A DNA stretch of 64,000 bases from Spirosoma oryzicola. Lineage in GTDB: Bacteria > Bacteroidota > Bacteroidia > Cytophagales > Spirosomataceae. Positions 36,515 through 45,779 of the stretch are shown one piece after another. Location of the stretch: positions 1 through 64,000 of the forward strand of contig NZ_CP089540.1 of the NCBI RefSeq assembly GCF_021233055.1, given 5' to 3'. A program made the position numbers and the translations under genes. The first letter of the stretch is position 1. The number at the start of each line of letters is the position of its first letter. The notes beneath the pieces are model-generated. The model saw nothing but the letters and a program-made list of their open reading frames with translations, had not been told where the DNA came from and ran no database searches.

Positions 36515-38140
36515 CTACATTGATTTACCCGTAGCAATTTCCAGCACTTCTTTGTCCGGGTTGTTTTTGATCTGGCAAGCGTTATCGAACATCATCGTAG
36601 CGCCCGTTTCGGCCGTGAACTGCGGCCAGTTGGGCAAGCCTTTATGGTTCGGATTTCCGGTACGGGCGAAAGCGATCCAGGCTTTGCTCATTTTATCGGC
36701 AAGCGTATGAGCTTCTTTGCCACCCCCCGTCATTTCCTCGCAACGGCTGATGTTGTCAAACACAAACGGTAGCTCCATGCAGTGCATCGATTTGTAAATA
36801 CCGTCGTTCACCGGTGAATTCCAGGTAAACAGGTACATGTACACCGGAGCCGCTCCCGCAACCGCTTTCTGGCTAGCTTGACGAACCGCTCCGGCCCGGA
36901 AATTAATGTCGATGTCCATGTAATCCGATGGTGTTGCCGTTTCGGGGTACGCTTTCTTGACGGCAGTCAGATACGACTCCGTTTTGTCGCCGAACCGTTT
37001 CTGAAGGCTGGCTTTGGCTTTCGTCATATCGGTTTCCCGGTTAGCCGGGTTGAATGGACCGAATTCGGTTTTGGTGCTACCCACCAGGAGTGGAATCGAT
37101 TTGGAAAGGGCCATAGCTGCCTGATCCGAAGGTTGGTAAGGCAGAAAGTTTCCGTCGTGAACGGGTCCCCAACCAAGTCCGAAAGCGGGACGCCCCTCCC
37201 CTTTCAAGGTTTCTCCTACTTTGCGTAGGGCTTTTTTACCAGCTGCGTTCAGGCGCTCGTACGAAATCGTTTGCAACGAATCGATCTGAGTTGGTTTAAG
37301 GTTCAGTTCATCCAGCAGGGCCGCGCTTACTTTTTTGGTGATGTCGCTTTCGGTGAAACTGGTCAGGTAACTACCGCTCTGCACAATTGCTTTCTGGAAC
37401 AAGCCTTTTGCGGAGGGCGCATTCATCAAACTAGTTACTTTGCCGCCCCCACCCGACTGACCAAAGATGGTCACGTTGCTGGGATCACCGCCAAATTGAG
37501 CGATGTTTTGCTTGACCCATTGCAGCGACGCGACCAAATCCATCAGACCCGCGTTGGCCGAATTTTTATACTTATCCCCATAAGCTGATAAATCCAGGAA
37601 GCCTAGAATGTTCAGGCGATGGTTTACGGTGACGACCACTACATCGCCTTTCTTGGCTAGATTTTCACCGTCGTAAGAAGGCAGTTCAACCGAAGAACCC
37701 GACGTAAAGCCACCCCCGTGAAACCAAACCATGACCGGTCGTTTTTTACTGCTGTTAACTTCCGGCGACCAAACGTTCAGGCTCAGGCAGTTTTCGTTCG
37801 TGTAGCCCCAGTCGTGGTGAAACGGAAATTCGATTTCGTCGTAAACCGTCGTTGTCGGGTCCATCGGGCATACGGGTCCATAGGTCATCGAACTGCGCAC
37901 GCCCGTCCAAGAATCGGGTTTAGCAGGGGCCATAAACCGATCGGCCTTAGCGTACGGAATGCCTTTGAAGGTAAACGTACCGTTGTGAATATAGCCTTTA
38001 ACTTGGCCGGATTCGGTAGGAACGGTAGCGATTCCTTTCCCGGCAACGATCGGCGCGGAAGTGGTTTTGCTGCTTTGTGCATTGGTCATCAGCGGTAGCG
38101 ACAATGCCATTAAGCCGATCAAAATAGTTTTGTTTTTCAT
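36515..38140 (-). CDS. type B carboxylesterase family protein
   Basis: A 541-residue secreted alpha/beta hydrolase (signal peptide MKNKTILIGLMALSLPLMTNAQ). The oxyanion-hole motif is HGGGF (141-145), the ENCLSLNVW motif matches the carboxylesterase B EDCLxLN signature, and the nucleophile is Ser229 in FGQSGGGGKV. The usual sequence at the elbow is GESAG, so the Gln and extra Gly residues are a variant. An acyl ester on a glycan or plant metabolite is the likely substrate. It is the last gene of a six-gene operon, 18 bp after the next carboxylesterase. Confidence 0.92.
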   Translation of the reverse strand: MKNKTILIGLMALSLPLMTNAQSSKTTSAPIVAGKGIATVPTESGQVKGYIHNGTFTFKGIPYAKADRFMAPAKPDSWTGVRSSMTYGPVCPMDPTTTVYDEIEFPFHHDWGYTNENCLSLNVWSPEVNSSKKRPVMVWFHGGGFTSGSSVELPSYDGENLAKKGDVVVVTVNHRLNILGFLDLSAYGDKYKNSANAGLMDLVASLQWVKQNIAQFGGDPSNVTIFGQSGGGGKVTSLMNAPSAKGLFQKAIVQSGSYLTSFTESDITKKVSAALLDELNLKPTQIDSLQTISYERLNAAGKKALRKVGETLKGEGRPAFGLGWGPVHDGNFLPYQPSDQAAMALSKSIPLLVGSTKTEFGPFNPANRETDMTKAKASLQKRFGDKTESYLTAVKKAYPETATPSDYMDIDINFRAGAVRQASQKAVAGAAPVYMYLFTWNSPVNDGIYKSMHCMELPFVFDNISRCEEMTGGGKEAHTLADKMSKAWIAFARTGNPNHKGLPNWPQFTAETGATMMFDNACQIKNNPDKEVLEIATGKSM

Positions 38141-38158
38141 GAGTTTTATGTAGGAAGA

Positions 38159-39733
38159 TTATTGTTTGCTCATCTGTTTGTACAGGAAATCGAGAGAAGC
38201 CGCGTCCGGCAACGGTTCAGCCGTAACGGTAGAGCCAAGCGAGACAATACGTTTGTTATCCACGGAGTAAGCGGGCCAATTCGGTAAACCCTTCCCGTTG
38301 GGATTTCCCATTTTTATAAAGTTTACCCAGTAGGCCGACATGGTCGTTGCCAGTTTCTGGTCTACCGGTTCCAAGGGCCGGAGCTGACGATCAATGAAAC
38401 GCAGGTTGTCGTAGGCATACGCTACTTCGCCGGTATGGAAAGCGCCGTAATGCGCATATTCACCCGTTGCCGGCAGCTTTCGGGTAAAGCGGTACACGTA
38501 CACGGGATTGCCCTGCTTACTCTGGATATTGGCCCAAGTGTAATTCTGAGCGCCGAAGATCATGTCTCTGGAGATGTGTATCTGTGAAGCTGCGGCTTCA
38601 GCATCCGTATTTCCCGGATAAAATTGGAGTAGCTCTTGAGCTTGCGGACCGTATTGCTGCTCAATCTGCTTCCGGTACTCGTCGGCCTTTTTTGGCGGAC
38701 CGAAGGCCATTCCTTCGTCCTGATTCCAGCCGGTTAGCAAGGCCACGTTATTTTGTTTATTAGCCGCAAAAATCTCAGCAATCGACTGAGGGAGAATGTA
38801 GCCGTCGATAATGGGGCCGCGTCCCTGCGCTTTTTTGAGAATTTCTTCGGCGGGTAAGGCCCGTAGTTCAGCCAGTGACGAAGCGCCCAACGATTGCGCC
38901 ATCTTTACGCCTGTTTCTTCGGCTTGCTGAAGCTTTGGATACGGGCGGGCAAACCCAGCACCGCTTTCGGCAATCGCTTTTTTGAATAAGTTCCGGGCTG
39001 CCGGAGAAGCCACCAGACAGTTGACACTCATGGAGCCAGCCGACTGTCCGGCAATCGTTACGTTATCGGGATCACCACCGAACTGAGCGATGTTTTGCTT
39101 GACCCATTGCAGCGACGCAATTTGATCCATCAGCCCGTAATTACCCGATGCGTCCCTGCCTGATTCTTTTGTCAGATCCGGGTGCGCAAAGAAACCGAAC
39201 GGTCCTACCCGATAGTTGATGCTGACAAAAACGACGCCTTTTTTGGCCGTCGCTTCGCCGTCGTAAATGGGAACACCACTGCCCCCACTATTAAAGCCGC
39301 CACCGTATATCCAGACTAGTACGGGAAGCCGGTTGGACGTGTTTTTTTTATCCGCTGATTTCGCACTCGTCCATACATTCAGGTACAGGCAGTCTTCGCT
39401 AATTGGCTCCTTGGGAATAAGGTACTCCGCACTCCAGGGGCCGAATGGGTTGGGCGTTCCCTGCATCGGACTGGCCCCGAACGCATCGCACGAACGAACA
39501 CCCGACCACGGTTTCACGGGTTGGGGCGCTTTCCAGCGCAAGTCGCCGGTGGGCGGAGCAGCAAACGGAATACCTTTGAAAATTCGTACATCGCCGTCTT
39601 TATTCACGGTCCCCGAAATAAGGCCGCCCGTAATAGAAATGGTTTCTGGTAAGCTGGGCATGGCCCCGGCTACTGTGACGAGGAGGCCAACCAGAAGGAT
39701 GGGTAGTCGCCTGTACAAAAGGGGTAGTTTCAT
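38159..39733 (-). CDS. type B carboxylesterase family protein
   Basis: A 524-residue secreted alpha/beta hydrolase. Motifs are EDCLYLNVW (113-121), oxyanion-hole YGGGF (143-147) and nucleophile Ser231 in AGQSAGSMSVN. It shares the string IAQFGGDP.NVTI with the neighbouring carboxylesterase, but overall the two are clearly diverged, so this is an old pair rather than a fresh duplication. It lies 11 bp behind the DUF1593 gene. It should hydrolyse acyl esters; the substrate is unknown. Confidence 0.92.
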   Translation of the reverse strand: MKLPLLYRRLPILLVGLLVTVAGAMPSLPETISITGGLISGTVNKDGDVRIFKGIPFAAPPTGDLRWKAPQPVKPWSGVRSCDAFGASPMQGTPNPFGPWSAEYLIPKEPISEDCLYLNVWTSAKSADKKNTSNRLPVLVWIYGGGFNSGGSGVPIYDGEATAKKGVVFVSINYRVGPFGFFAHPDLTKESGRDASGNYGLMDQIASLQWVKQNIAQFGGDPDNVTIAGQSAGSMSVNCLVASPAARNLFKKAIAESGAGFARPYPKLQQAEETGVKMAQSLGASSLAELRALPAEEILKKAQGRGPIIDGYILPQSIAEIFAANKQNNVALLTGWNQDEGMAFGPPKKADEYRKQIEQQYGPQAQELLQFYPGNTDAEAAASQIHISRDMIFGAQNYTWANIQSKQGNPVYVYRFTRKLPATGEYAHYGAFHTGEVAYAYDNLRFIDRQLRPLEPVDQKLATTMSAYWVNFIKMGNPNGKGLPNWPAYSVDNKRIVSLGSTVTAEPLPDAASLDFLYKQMSKQ

Positions 39734-39744
39734 AAAAAAGAGGT

Positions 39745-41193
39745 TTAGTTAGGGATGATGTCTACGATAACCCGTTTGTAGCGAGTCAGCGCGGGCGCAC
39801 CTTTATCGGTAACTTTCAGAATAAAATGTACCGTCTGTGGTTTATCGACCGCTGGTGCCGTTACGGGCAAATCGTACAGCTTATGTGAGTAAGGCCGGAA
39901 GCTGATCGGGCCGGTGTAGGTTCCGGCTTCGGGGTAATAAAACCACCGGTAACTCATTGAATCACCATCGGGGTCTGTAGTGCCCGCAGCGTTTACATGA
40001 AAAACCTGCCCCGATTTGACTGTCAGATGATCGGCGTGCGCCAAGGCAGGTACGGGTGGGTGATTAGCTGCGGTATAGGGCTTGGTACACCAATCCATAC
40101 GAGCCGCAAAGTCGTTCTGGAACTCCTGACGCCAGCGCCATATCGTAACCTGGTTAGTCTGATACGTTTTTTTGTCTAGGTCTGATACAACGGAGTCGGC
40201 GGCATTCGTCCAGAAGGGTCGCGTTTCGGGTTCGTCTTTTGGCCAGTTCGGACGGACGAACGCAGGGGTTGTTTGCGAAAAAGCAGGGGTGTATAGTTTG
40301 TAACGACCGCCCCACCCGCCATAAGACGGCTTTTCCGGTTCGTTCAGTCCGTTTGGAATTAAGCCCATAAAGGCGGGGGAATCACCTTCCATTCCATACG
40401 CTACATCCGGGTAAGCCGCGCCCAGTGGCCCGTGCCCCTGCTGAATATGCTCCGCCAGCCAACTGTCGCTGATCACATCGTTGTTGGCTCCGGAAGTTTC
40501 CATGTTGATACCTCGCCAGGTTGCCTGACCGTACGAATAGCCGGGGCTACAAATAAAAAAAACGTCGGGAAAGGTTTTGCGAATCCAGGGGCCGGAGTCG
40601 TCCTGATCCGAAATGGTGTAAACGCGAAGTTTGCGGTAAAGCTGCTGCGCTTGTTGCGCCGATCTGGTTTTTCTGATTTTCCAGAGCGCCTGAGCCAATG
40701 TATTGGGTCCACCCCAGACCGATACCCATAAAGGCCGCTGATCTGGTTTTTCCAACAGCGAAATAATCCATTCGGAACCTTCCGAGTCGTGCCCCTCTCC
40801 TACGCCCGCCATGCCATAAACGGGAAGCCCTTTTTTGATTTTGGTTCGTAAAGTTGCCGCTGTGGGATAGCCCGGTTCGTGTTTCAACAGGTTAGGCTGG
40901 ACTTTCTCGTAGGTGTTCACCAGCTGATGAATGGTTTCGGGAGCGACCCGCGTTTTCTGGTGAATCGACGTAGTTGCGACTAACCCCTCGGTGTCCCACT
41001 GATTGGCGTACGTCAAAAAACGAATCAGTGATTGTGAATCGTCGGGGTCCGCTTCAATATCGGTCAGTACCAACAGTCTGATTTTTCGCTCCGTCGGCAT
41101 TGCCTTAGTGGGCTTATCCCCCGGAGGTACCAAAGCAGAGACGAGCAAAAGCACAATGCACCATCCTGACAGCGATATTTTCATGCTAACCAT
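39745..41193 (-). CDS. DUF1593 protein (nucleoside hydrolase-like), secreted
   Basis: A 482-residue secreted protein with a signal peptide at residues about 4-25. The main domain opens RLLVLTDIEADPDDSQSLIRFLTYANQWD, the Asp-rich calcium-binding style motif of nucleoside-hydrolase-like folds. Other matches include ISDQDDSGPWIRKTFPDVFFI and YSYGQATWRGI. A C-terminal PKD-like beta-sandwich follows (VNAAGTTDPDGDSMSYRWFYYPEAGTYTG). The family occurs in polysaccharide loci, probably as a glycosidase-like enzyme, but activity is not established. The start codon overlaps the upstream esterase stop (TAATG), indicating coupling. Confidence 0.88.
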   Translation of the reverse strand: MVSMKISLSGWCIVLLLVSALVPPGDKPTKAMPTERKIRLLVLTDIEADPDDSQSLIRFLTYANQWDTEGLVATTSIHQKTRVAPETIHQLVNTYEKVQPNLLKHEPGYPTAATLRTKIKKGLPVYGMAGVGEGHDSEGSEWIISLLEKPDQRPLWVSVWGGPNTLAQALWKIRKTRSAQQAQQLYRKLRVYTISDQDDSGPWIRKTFPDVFFICSPGYSYGQATWRGINMETSGANNDVISDSWLAEHIQQGHGPLGAAYPDVAYGMEGDSPAFMGLIPNGLNEPEKPSYGGWGGRYKLYTPAFSQTTPAFVRPNWPKDEPETRPFWTNAADSVVSDLDKKTYQTNQVTIWRWRQEFQNDFAARMDWCTKPYTAANHPPVPALAHADHLTVKSGQVFHVNAAGTTDPDGDSMSYRWFYYPEAGTYTGPISFRPYSHKLYDLPVTAPAVDKPQTVHFILKVTDKGAPALTRYKRVIVDIIPN

Positions 41194-42077
41194 TAAAGAA
41201 CCGTGACCCCGTTTGCTTTCAAAATCTTGCTAAAAAACAGCACCTGATACGGCAACGCGTTTTCCCAGTATTCCCAGGTATGCGCACCGGGCCGTTCGGT
41301 ATAGTCGTGCGGAGTTTTGTTTTCGACCAGCTGCCGGTGCAGATCGCGATTACCCTCAATCAGAAAATCATCGACGCCGATATCGAAAATCAATGGCAGG
41401 TTGTTCGCTTTGAGCTGACTGGCGAGCGTCACCATGGTATAACCCGGATAAGGCGCGTCGCCTTCTTTTGGTAGACCGAGCAGCTTGACGAAGTTTTCGG
41501 AGCGAGACTTGGCAAAATCAGCCGGTACTTTCCAGGTCGCGGTGTTGATGTTCATAACCCCGCTCATACTCCCCGCAGCCGCGTACAGATCAGGATGACG
41601 GCTTGCAATAAACATCGCCCCGTGACCGCCCATTGACAAACCAGCGATGATGCGTCCTTTCTTGTCCCGAACGGTACGGTAGGTTTCGTCAATTTTAGAC
41701 AGCAGTTCTTTGGCAATAAACGTCTCGAACTGACTGTTTTTGACCAGTGGACTGTCATAGTAGTAGCTGGTCGGATCGCCATCGGGTGTAACAATGATCA
41801 GGTTATATTGATCGGCCAGCCGATGCAGCAAGGTCTTGTCGGGCACTTTCGTCAGCCAGTCACGGAAACTGCCGGTACCGCCATGGAGTAAATACAAGAC
41901 CGGGAAGGGTTGCTTTTTCGCTTTTCGGTACGCTTCCGGCAGTACGACAGCCGCCCGCAGTGTTCGGTTCATGCTCGCACTGGGCACCTCCAGTGTGTCA
42001 ACTCTGGCGGCCCATGTGGGCAGTGTCATTAGACAAAGGAATAGAAATTGCAGTGTTCGGGTACGGGTTTTCGGCAT
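41193..42077 (-). CDS. secreted esterase, alpha/beta hydrolase (esterase D/feruloyl esterase-like), copy 1 of 3
   Basis: A 294-residue secreted hydrolase with a signal peptide to TWAARVDT. It has the HGG oxyanion motif (65-67, LYLLHGGTGSFRDW), nucleophile Ser148 in AGLSMGGHGA, a likely Asp in FDIGVDDFLIEGNRDLH and His in RPGAHTWEYWENALP. The fold matches CE1-type acetyl- and feruloyl-esterases. The two upstream genes are close paralogues. It has 4 bp of space to the next one and overlaps DUF1593. Acyl removal from a glycan is the most likely role. Confidence 0.9.
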   Translation of the reverse strand: MPKTRTRTLQFLFLCLMTLPTWAARVDTLEVPSASMNRTLRAAVVLPEAYRKAKKQPFPVLYLLHGGTGSFRDWLTKVPDKTLLHRLADQYNLIIVTPDGDPTSYYYDSPLVKNSQFETFIAKELLSKIDETYRTVRDKKGRIIAGLSMGGHGAMFIASRHPDLYAAAGSMSGVMNINTATWKVPADFAKSRSENFVKLLGLPKEGDAPYPGYTMVTLASQLKANNLPLIFDIGVDDFLIEGNRDLHRQLVENKTPHDYTERPGAHTWEYWENALPYQVLFFSKILKANGVTVL

Positions 42078-42081
42078 GATT

Positions 42082-42957
42082 TCATTGAACAGCGGTTCCG
42101 TTTTCTTTTAAGACGTTACTAAAAAACAAGACGTGGTTGGGGAGGGAAGCTTGCCAGTAGTCCCAGGTGTGACCACCGGGTCGTTCGGCGTACTGATGGG
42201 GCGTCTGGTTGAGCGTCAATCGCCGGTGTAGCTCCCGGTTTGCTTCGATCAGAAAGTCGTCCGTGCCACAATCGAAAATCAACTTTAGTCCATTCGTTTT
42301 CATCCGGTCGGCCATGTTAATCACCGAATAAGAAGCCCACCCATCCGGAGACTGATCGAAGGGGCCTAAAATCGTTTCAAACTGTGCTTTAATGTCTTTG
42401 GTAATACCGGGCGTAAGTATCCAGCCATGCATATCAGGATTCAAAGCCGCACTCATGCCGCCTGCCGCGCAGTAAAGCTCTGGATGAAGAGTCGACAGGT
42501 GTAACGCGCCGTAACCGCCCATCGACAAACCCGCAATGACCCGGCCTCTACGGTCGGGGATGGTGCGGTAGGTGTTGTCGATTTTGTCGATGACTTCTTT
42601 GGTGATGTAGGTTTCGAACTGGCTTTTTTTATTGACTGGACTGTCCAGATAATAGCTAAATGCTTCGCCTTCGGGCATCACAATGATGATGTTGTGCTCA
42701 TCCGCCAACCGGTGCAACAAGGTTTTGTCGGACGTTTTTGTAGGCCAATCCGTAAAGTGCCCGAAACCACCGTGCAGTAAATACAGGACCGGGAACCTGG
42801 TTTTGTTCTTGATCGCATCCGCCGACGAGTAGGATTCCGGCAAAACAACGGCGGCTCGAAACTCTTTTTTCATAACCGCACTAGGTATGTCCACGGTGTC
42901 TACTTTACGGACAAATAAGGGTAGTATCAGGAAAAAGCTAAGAACAAAAGACAGCAT
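42082..42957 (-). CDS. secreted esterase, alpha/beta hydrolase, copy 2 of 3
   Basis: A 291-residue secreted paralogue of the flanking esterases. It shares LYLLHGGFGHFTDW, the nucleophile in AGLSMGGYGALHL, the acid in FDCGTDDFLIEANRELH and the base in RPGGHTWDYW. It differs around the lid region (MHGWILTPGITKDIKAQFETILGPFDQSPDGW), which may shift substrate choice. It lies 24 bp behind copy 3 and 4 bp ahead of copy 1. Confidence 0.9.
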   Translation of the reverse strand: MLSFVLSFFLILPLFVRKVDTVDIPSAVMKKEFRAAVVLPESYSSADAIKNKTRFPVLYLLHGGFGHFTDWPTKTSDKTLLHRLADEHNIIIVMPEGEAFSYYLDSPVNKKSQFETYITKEVIDKIDNTYRTIPDRRGRVIAGLSMGGYGALHLSTLHPELYCAAGGMSAALNPDMHGWILTPGITKDIKAQFETILGPFDQSPDGWASYSVINMADRMKTNGLKLIFDCGTDDFLIEANRELHRRLTLNQTPHQYAERPGGHTWDYWQASLPNHVLFFSNVLKENGTAVQ

Positions 42958-42981
42958 TGCGCATCAATCTTATCCGGGTAT

Positions 42982-43872
42982 TTACTGAGCTACAGTCCCG
43001 TTTTCTCTTAAAACCTTCTGAAAAAACAGAACGTGATACGGCAGTGAGTTTTGCCAGTACGCCCAGGTATGAGCGCCGGGCCGCTCGGTGTAGTCATGGT
43101 CAACTTTGCTGTAGACCAACCGGCGATGCAGCTCCCGATTCGGTTCGATCAAGAAATCGTCAACGCCACAGTCGATAACCAGTTTCTGGCCGTTGGCTTT
43201 GATTTTGTCTACCAGATTAACCACCGAGTTTGCCGCATAATTATCGGGTATCGAACCCAATGGTCCCAAAATCCGGGCGAATCCCGGTTCGATGGCTTTT
43301 TCGAAATCAGGATTGATGCGCCAGGTCTTATAATTCAAATCCAACGCTCCGCTCATGCTACCAGCCGCGCAGTATAGTTCCGGATGACGAGTCGCCAGAT
43401 ACAAAGCCCCGTGCCCACCCATCGACAAACCCGTAATAACCCGTCCTTTGCGGTCACGGACCGTGCGGTACGTGTTGTCAATTTTATCGACAACTTCTTT
43501 GGCGATATACGTTTCGAACAGATTGTCTTTTTGAACCGGACTGTCCAGATACCCGCCGAGCCGTTCCCCTTCGGGCATCACCACAATGAGATTATACTGA
43601 TCGGCTAGTTTTTGAACGAGCAACTTATCGGGCGTTTGCTTAAGCCAGTCGCTGAACTGTCCGCCACCACCATGCAACAGATACAGCACAGGGTAAGCCG
43701 TTTTGTTTTTGGTTGCATCCGCGGAGCGATACGCTTCGGGGAGTACCACGGCCGCGCGCATCGTTCGTTTCATGGCCGCACTTGGTATGTCCAGCGAATC
43801 GACTTTGGCGCTAAAAGCCAGAAAAGGAACAACTTGTAGAAGACTATAAACAAATAAGGAGGTTAAGCGCAT
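42982..43872 (-). CDS. secreted esterase, alpha/beta hydrolase, copy 3 of 3
   Basis: A 296-residue secreted paralogue and the first gene of the six-gene operon. I start it at ATG 43872 (MRLTSLFVYSLLQVVPFLAFSAK), the proper signal peptide; an upstream Met adds 15 residues. The catalytic set is visible as LYLLHGGGGQFSDW, TGLSMGGHGALYL, IDCGVDDFLIEPNRELH and RPGAHTWAYW. The promoter must lie in the 168 bp up to the quinone oxidoreductase end, where the heptamer CGCAAAG and its complement recur several times (43930-43980). Confidence 0.9.
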   Translation of the reverse strand: MRLTSLFVYSLLQVVPFLAFSAKVDSLDIPSAAMKRTMRAAVVLPEAYRSADATKNKTAYPVLYLLHGGGGQFSDWLKQTPDKLLVQKLADQYNLIVVMPEGERLGGYLDSPVQKDNLFETYIAKEVVDKIDNTYRTVRDRKGRVITGLSMGGHGALYLATRHPELYCAAGSMSGALDLNYKTWRINPDFEKAIEPGFARILGPLGSIPDNYAANSVVNLVDKIKANGQKLVIDCGVDDFLIEPNRELHRRLVYSKVDHDYTERPGAHTWAYWQNSLPYHVLFFQKVLRENGTVAQ

Positions 43873-44040
43873 GGTTCTGATTGAATCGTACGGGCATGGA
43901 ATAATCAGCAAAGGCAAGTACCACTTTCCTTTGCGTTAAAAGTACGCAAAGATGCGTTAACTTCGGAAAACGCAAAGCCTTTATGGTAAAATTTTACGAT
44001 AAACTATAACCATACAGTTCGTAATATGGCCCATACAGCC

Positions 44041-45009
44041 TTAATTAGGCATTTTTAATATGATTTTCCCAATGTGCTCGCTGCTTTCCAGCAGGGTTTG
44101 CGCGTTGGCGGCTTCGGCGAGCGGAAACGTACGATATACAACCGGTTTGAACTGACCACTGGCTACCAACGGCCACACATGTTCTTCAACCGCAGCGGTC
44201 AGAGCTGCTTTAAATTCGGCATCGCGTGGTTTTAGCATACTCCCACTGATCGTAATGCGCTTCTTCATCAGAGTAGGAATGTGAATCTGGCTGTCGGCCC
44301 CCTTCATCGAATTAATAAACATCAGCCGGCCATCCATAGCCAGTAGCCGCAGGTTTTTGGGCGTATAACTCCCTCCTACCATATCCAGAATAACGTTGAT
44401 TCCGATATTGCTAAGAACCTCTTCAAAATCTTCGCGCTTGTAATTAATGCAACGCACTGCGCCCAGTTGCTCACAAACAACGCATTTTTCGTCGCTCCCC
44501 GCCGTAGCATAGACTTTCGCGCCAAACGCCTTCGCCAGTTGAATCGCAGTTACGCCGATGCCGCTACTACCACCGTGAACCAGCAAGGTTTCTCCCGCGC
44601 TTAAGTGTCCCCACCCAAAAACCGTTGACCAAACCGTCATCACCGTTTCGGGTAAGGAAGCGGCCTGAACAAAATCGAGATTTGTCGGTACGGGAAGGCA
44701 ATGACGCTCATCGACGGCCACGTATTCGGCGTAGCCACCGTCCCTAATCAGCGCACACACCGCCTGACCGACCTGCCAGCGAGTAGCTCCCGGCCCGCAT
44801 TGTTCTACGGTTCCTGCTACTTCCAGACCGGGTATCTGACCCGCCGGACTAGCACCGTAACCGCCCTGTCGCTGATGAATGTCACTCCGATTGACACCGG
44901 CTGCCCGTACGCGTATGAGCACCTGTCCTGCTTGAGGTTTGGGCGTAGGTTGTTCCTGAAGTTGAAGAACTGAACTGTCGCCGGGTTGAGTAATGATGAT
45001 TGCTTTCAT
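44041..45009 (-). CDS. NAD(P)H quinone oxidoreductase, PIG3-like
   Basis: A 322-residue cytoplasmic MDR protein. The start MKAIIITQPGDSSVLQLQEQPTPKPQAGQVLIRVRAAGVNRSD is that of the PIG3/QOR group, and HGGSSGIGVTAIQLAKAFGAKVYATAG is the cofactor loop. KREDFEEV and MLKPRDAEFKAAL are also group features. It should reduce quinones with NADPH. It is divergent from the DinB gene and has no AraC neighbour, unlike the oxidoreductase at 23.5 kb. Confidence 0.92.
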   Translation of the reverse strand: MKAIIITQPGDSSVLQLQEQPTPKPQAGQVLIRVRAAGVNRSDIHQRQGGYGASPAGQIPGLEVAGTVEQCGPGATRWQVGQAVCALIRDGGYAEYVAVDERHCLPVPTNLDFVQAASLPETVMTVWSTVFGWGHLSAGETLLVHGGSSGIGVTAIQLAKAFGAKVYATAGSDEKCVVCEQLGAVRCINYKREDFEEVLSNIGINVILDMVGGSYTPKNLRLLAMDGRLMFINSMKGADSQIHIPTLMKKRITISGSMLKPRDAEFKAALTAAVEEHVWPLVASGQFKPVVYRTFPLAEAANAQTLLESSEHIGKIILKMPN

Positions 45010-45130
45010 AACTCAATAACTGCAAACGAGCGTAATTGTCCGGAACATGGAATGATCGTGTGCCATTGCAGCACGCCAAACTAAACACTTACCGCGCTAG
45101 GTGGTAGTTACTGAAAACAACCCAACTCCG

Positions 45131-45634
45131 ATGAACCCAGCTACTCAACCTGACTCCAACGCGACGGATGCGCTACGGAAGCAACTCATTACCTTACTCA
45201 GAAAAAGTGAAGCTCATCAATCGTTCGATGACGCGATCAAAAATTTACCGGCTGAACTGCGGGGTATAAAGCCTGATAATTTGCCGTATAGCATCTGGCA
45301 GTTGGTTGATCATATTCGCATAGCCCAATGGGATATTCTCGAATTTTCCCGTGACCCTAATCACCAGTCGCCCGATTGGCCCGAAGGCTATTGGACGAAG
45401 GAACTACAGCCATCGGACGAAGCAGCCTGGGAGCAAGCGTTGAATCAAATCCGGCAAGATCGAGACGCGTTTATTGACCTTCTCAATGACCCGGAACGAG
45501 ATTTGTACGAGCCTTTTGCCTATGGACAGGGACAAAACTTACTACGGGAAGCCCTCCTCATTGCAGACCACAACGCGTATCACGTCGGCGAAATCATTAT
45601 CATCCGGCGACTATTGAATGCGTGGCAAAGCTAG
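45131..45634 (+). CDS. DinB family protein
   Basis: A 167-residue four-helix-bundle protein of the DinB/YfiT type. Candidate metal-binding His residues are in WQLVDHIRIAQWDIL and in IADHNAYHVGEIIII, giving the family's three-His pattern. I use the ATG at 45131; a GTG at 45101 is possible. Such proteins are often thiol-S-transferases or have unknown roles. It is divergent from the quinone oxidoreductase. Confidence 0.85.
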   Translation: MNPATQPDSNATDALRKQLITLLRKSEAHQSFDDAIKNLPAELRGIKPDNLPYSIWQLVDHIRIAQWDILEFSRDPNHQSPDWPEGYWTKELQPSDEAAWEQALNQIRQDRDAFIDLLNDPERDLYEPFAYGQGQNLLREALLIADHNAYHVGEIIIIRRLLNAWQS

Positions 45635-45719
45635 CGACATATGCTTTTTTCGGATGGTCAAGAGCGGACGATAACGTCCGTGCGATACGGTCAAAGGAGT
45701 ATATAATGCTTTTTTAGCT

Positions 45720-45775
45720 GCTTTTTGGTCTGTAGATGCGTATTCGCAAACCGGTATGTATACAGACCAAAAAGC
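45720..45775 (+). promoter_or_regulatory. 15-bp inverted repeat in the leader just before the GH127 start
   Basis: GCTTTTTGGTCTGTA at 45720-45734 pairs perfectly with TACAGACCAAAAAGC at 45761-45775, leaving only 4 bases before the ATG at 45780. A smaller TGCG-TATT-CGCA hairpin sits in the spacer. In RNA the right arm would cover the ribosome binding region; in DNA it could be an operator. Confidence 0.5.
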
Positions 45776-45779
45776 CTTC

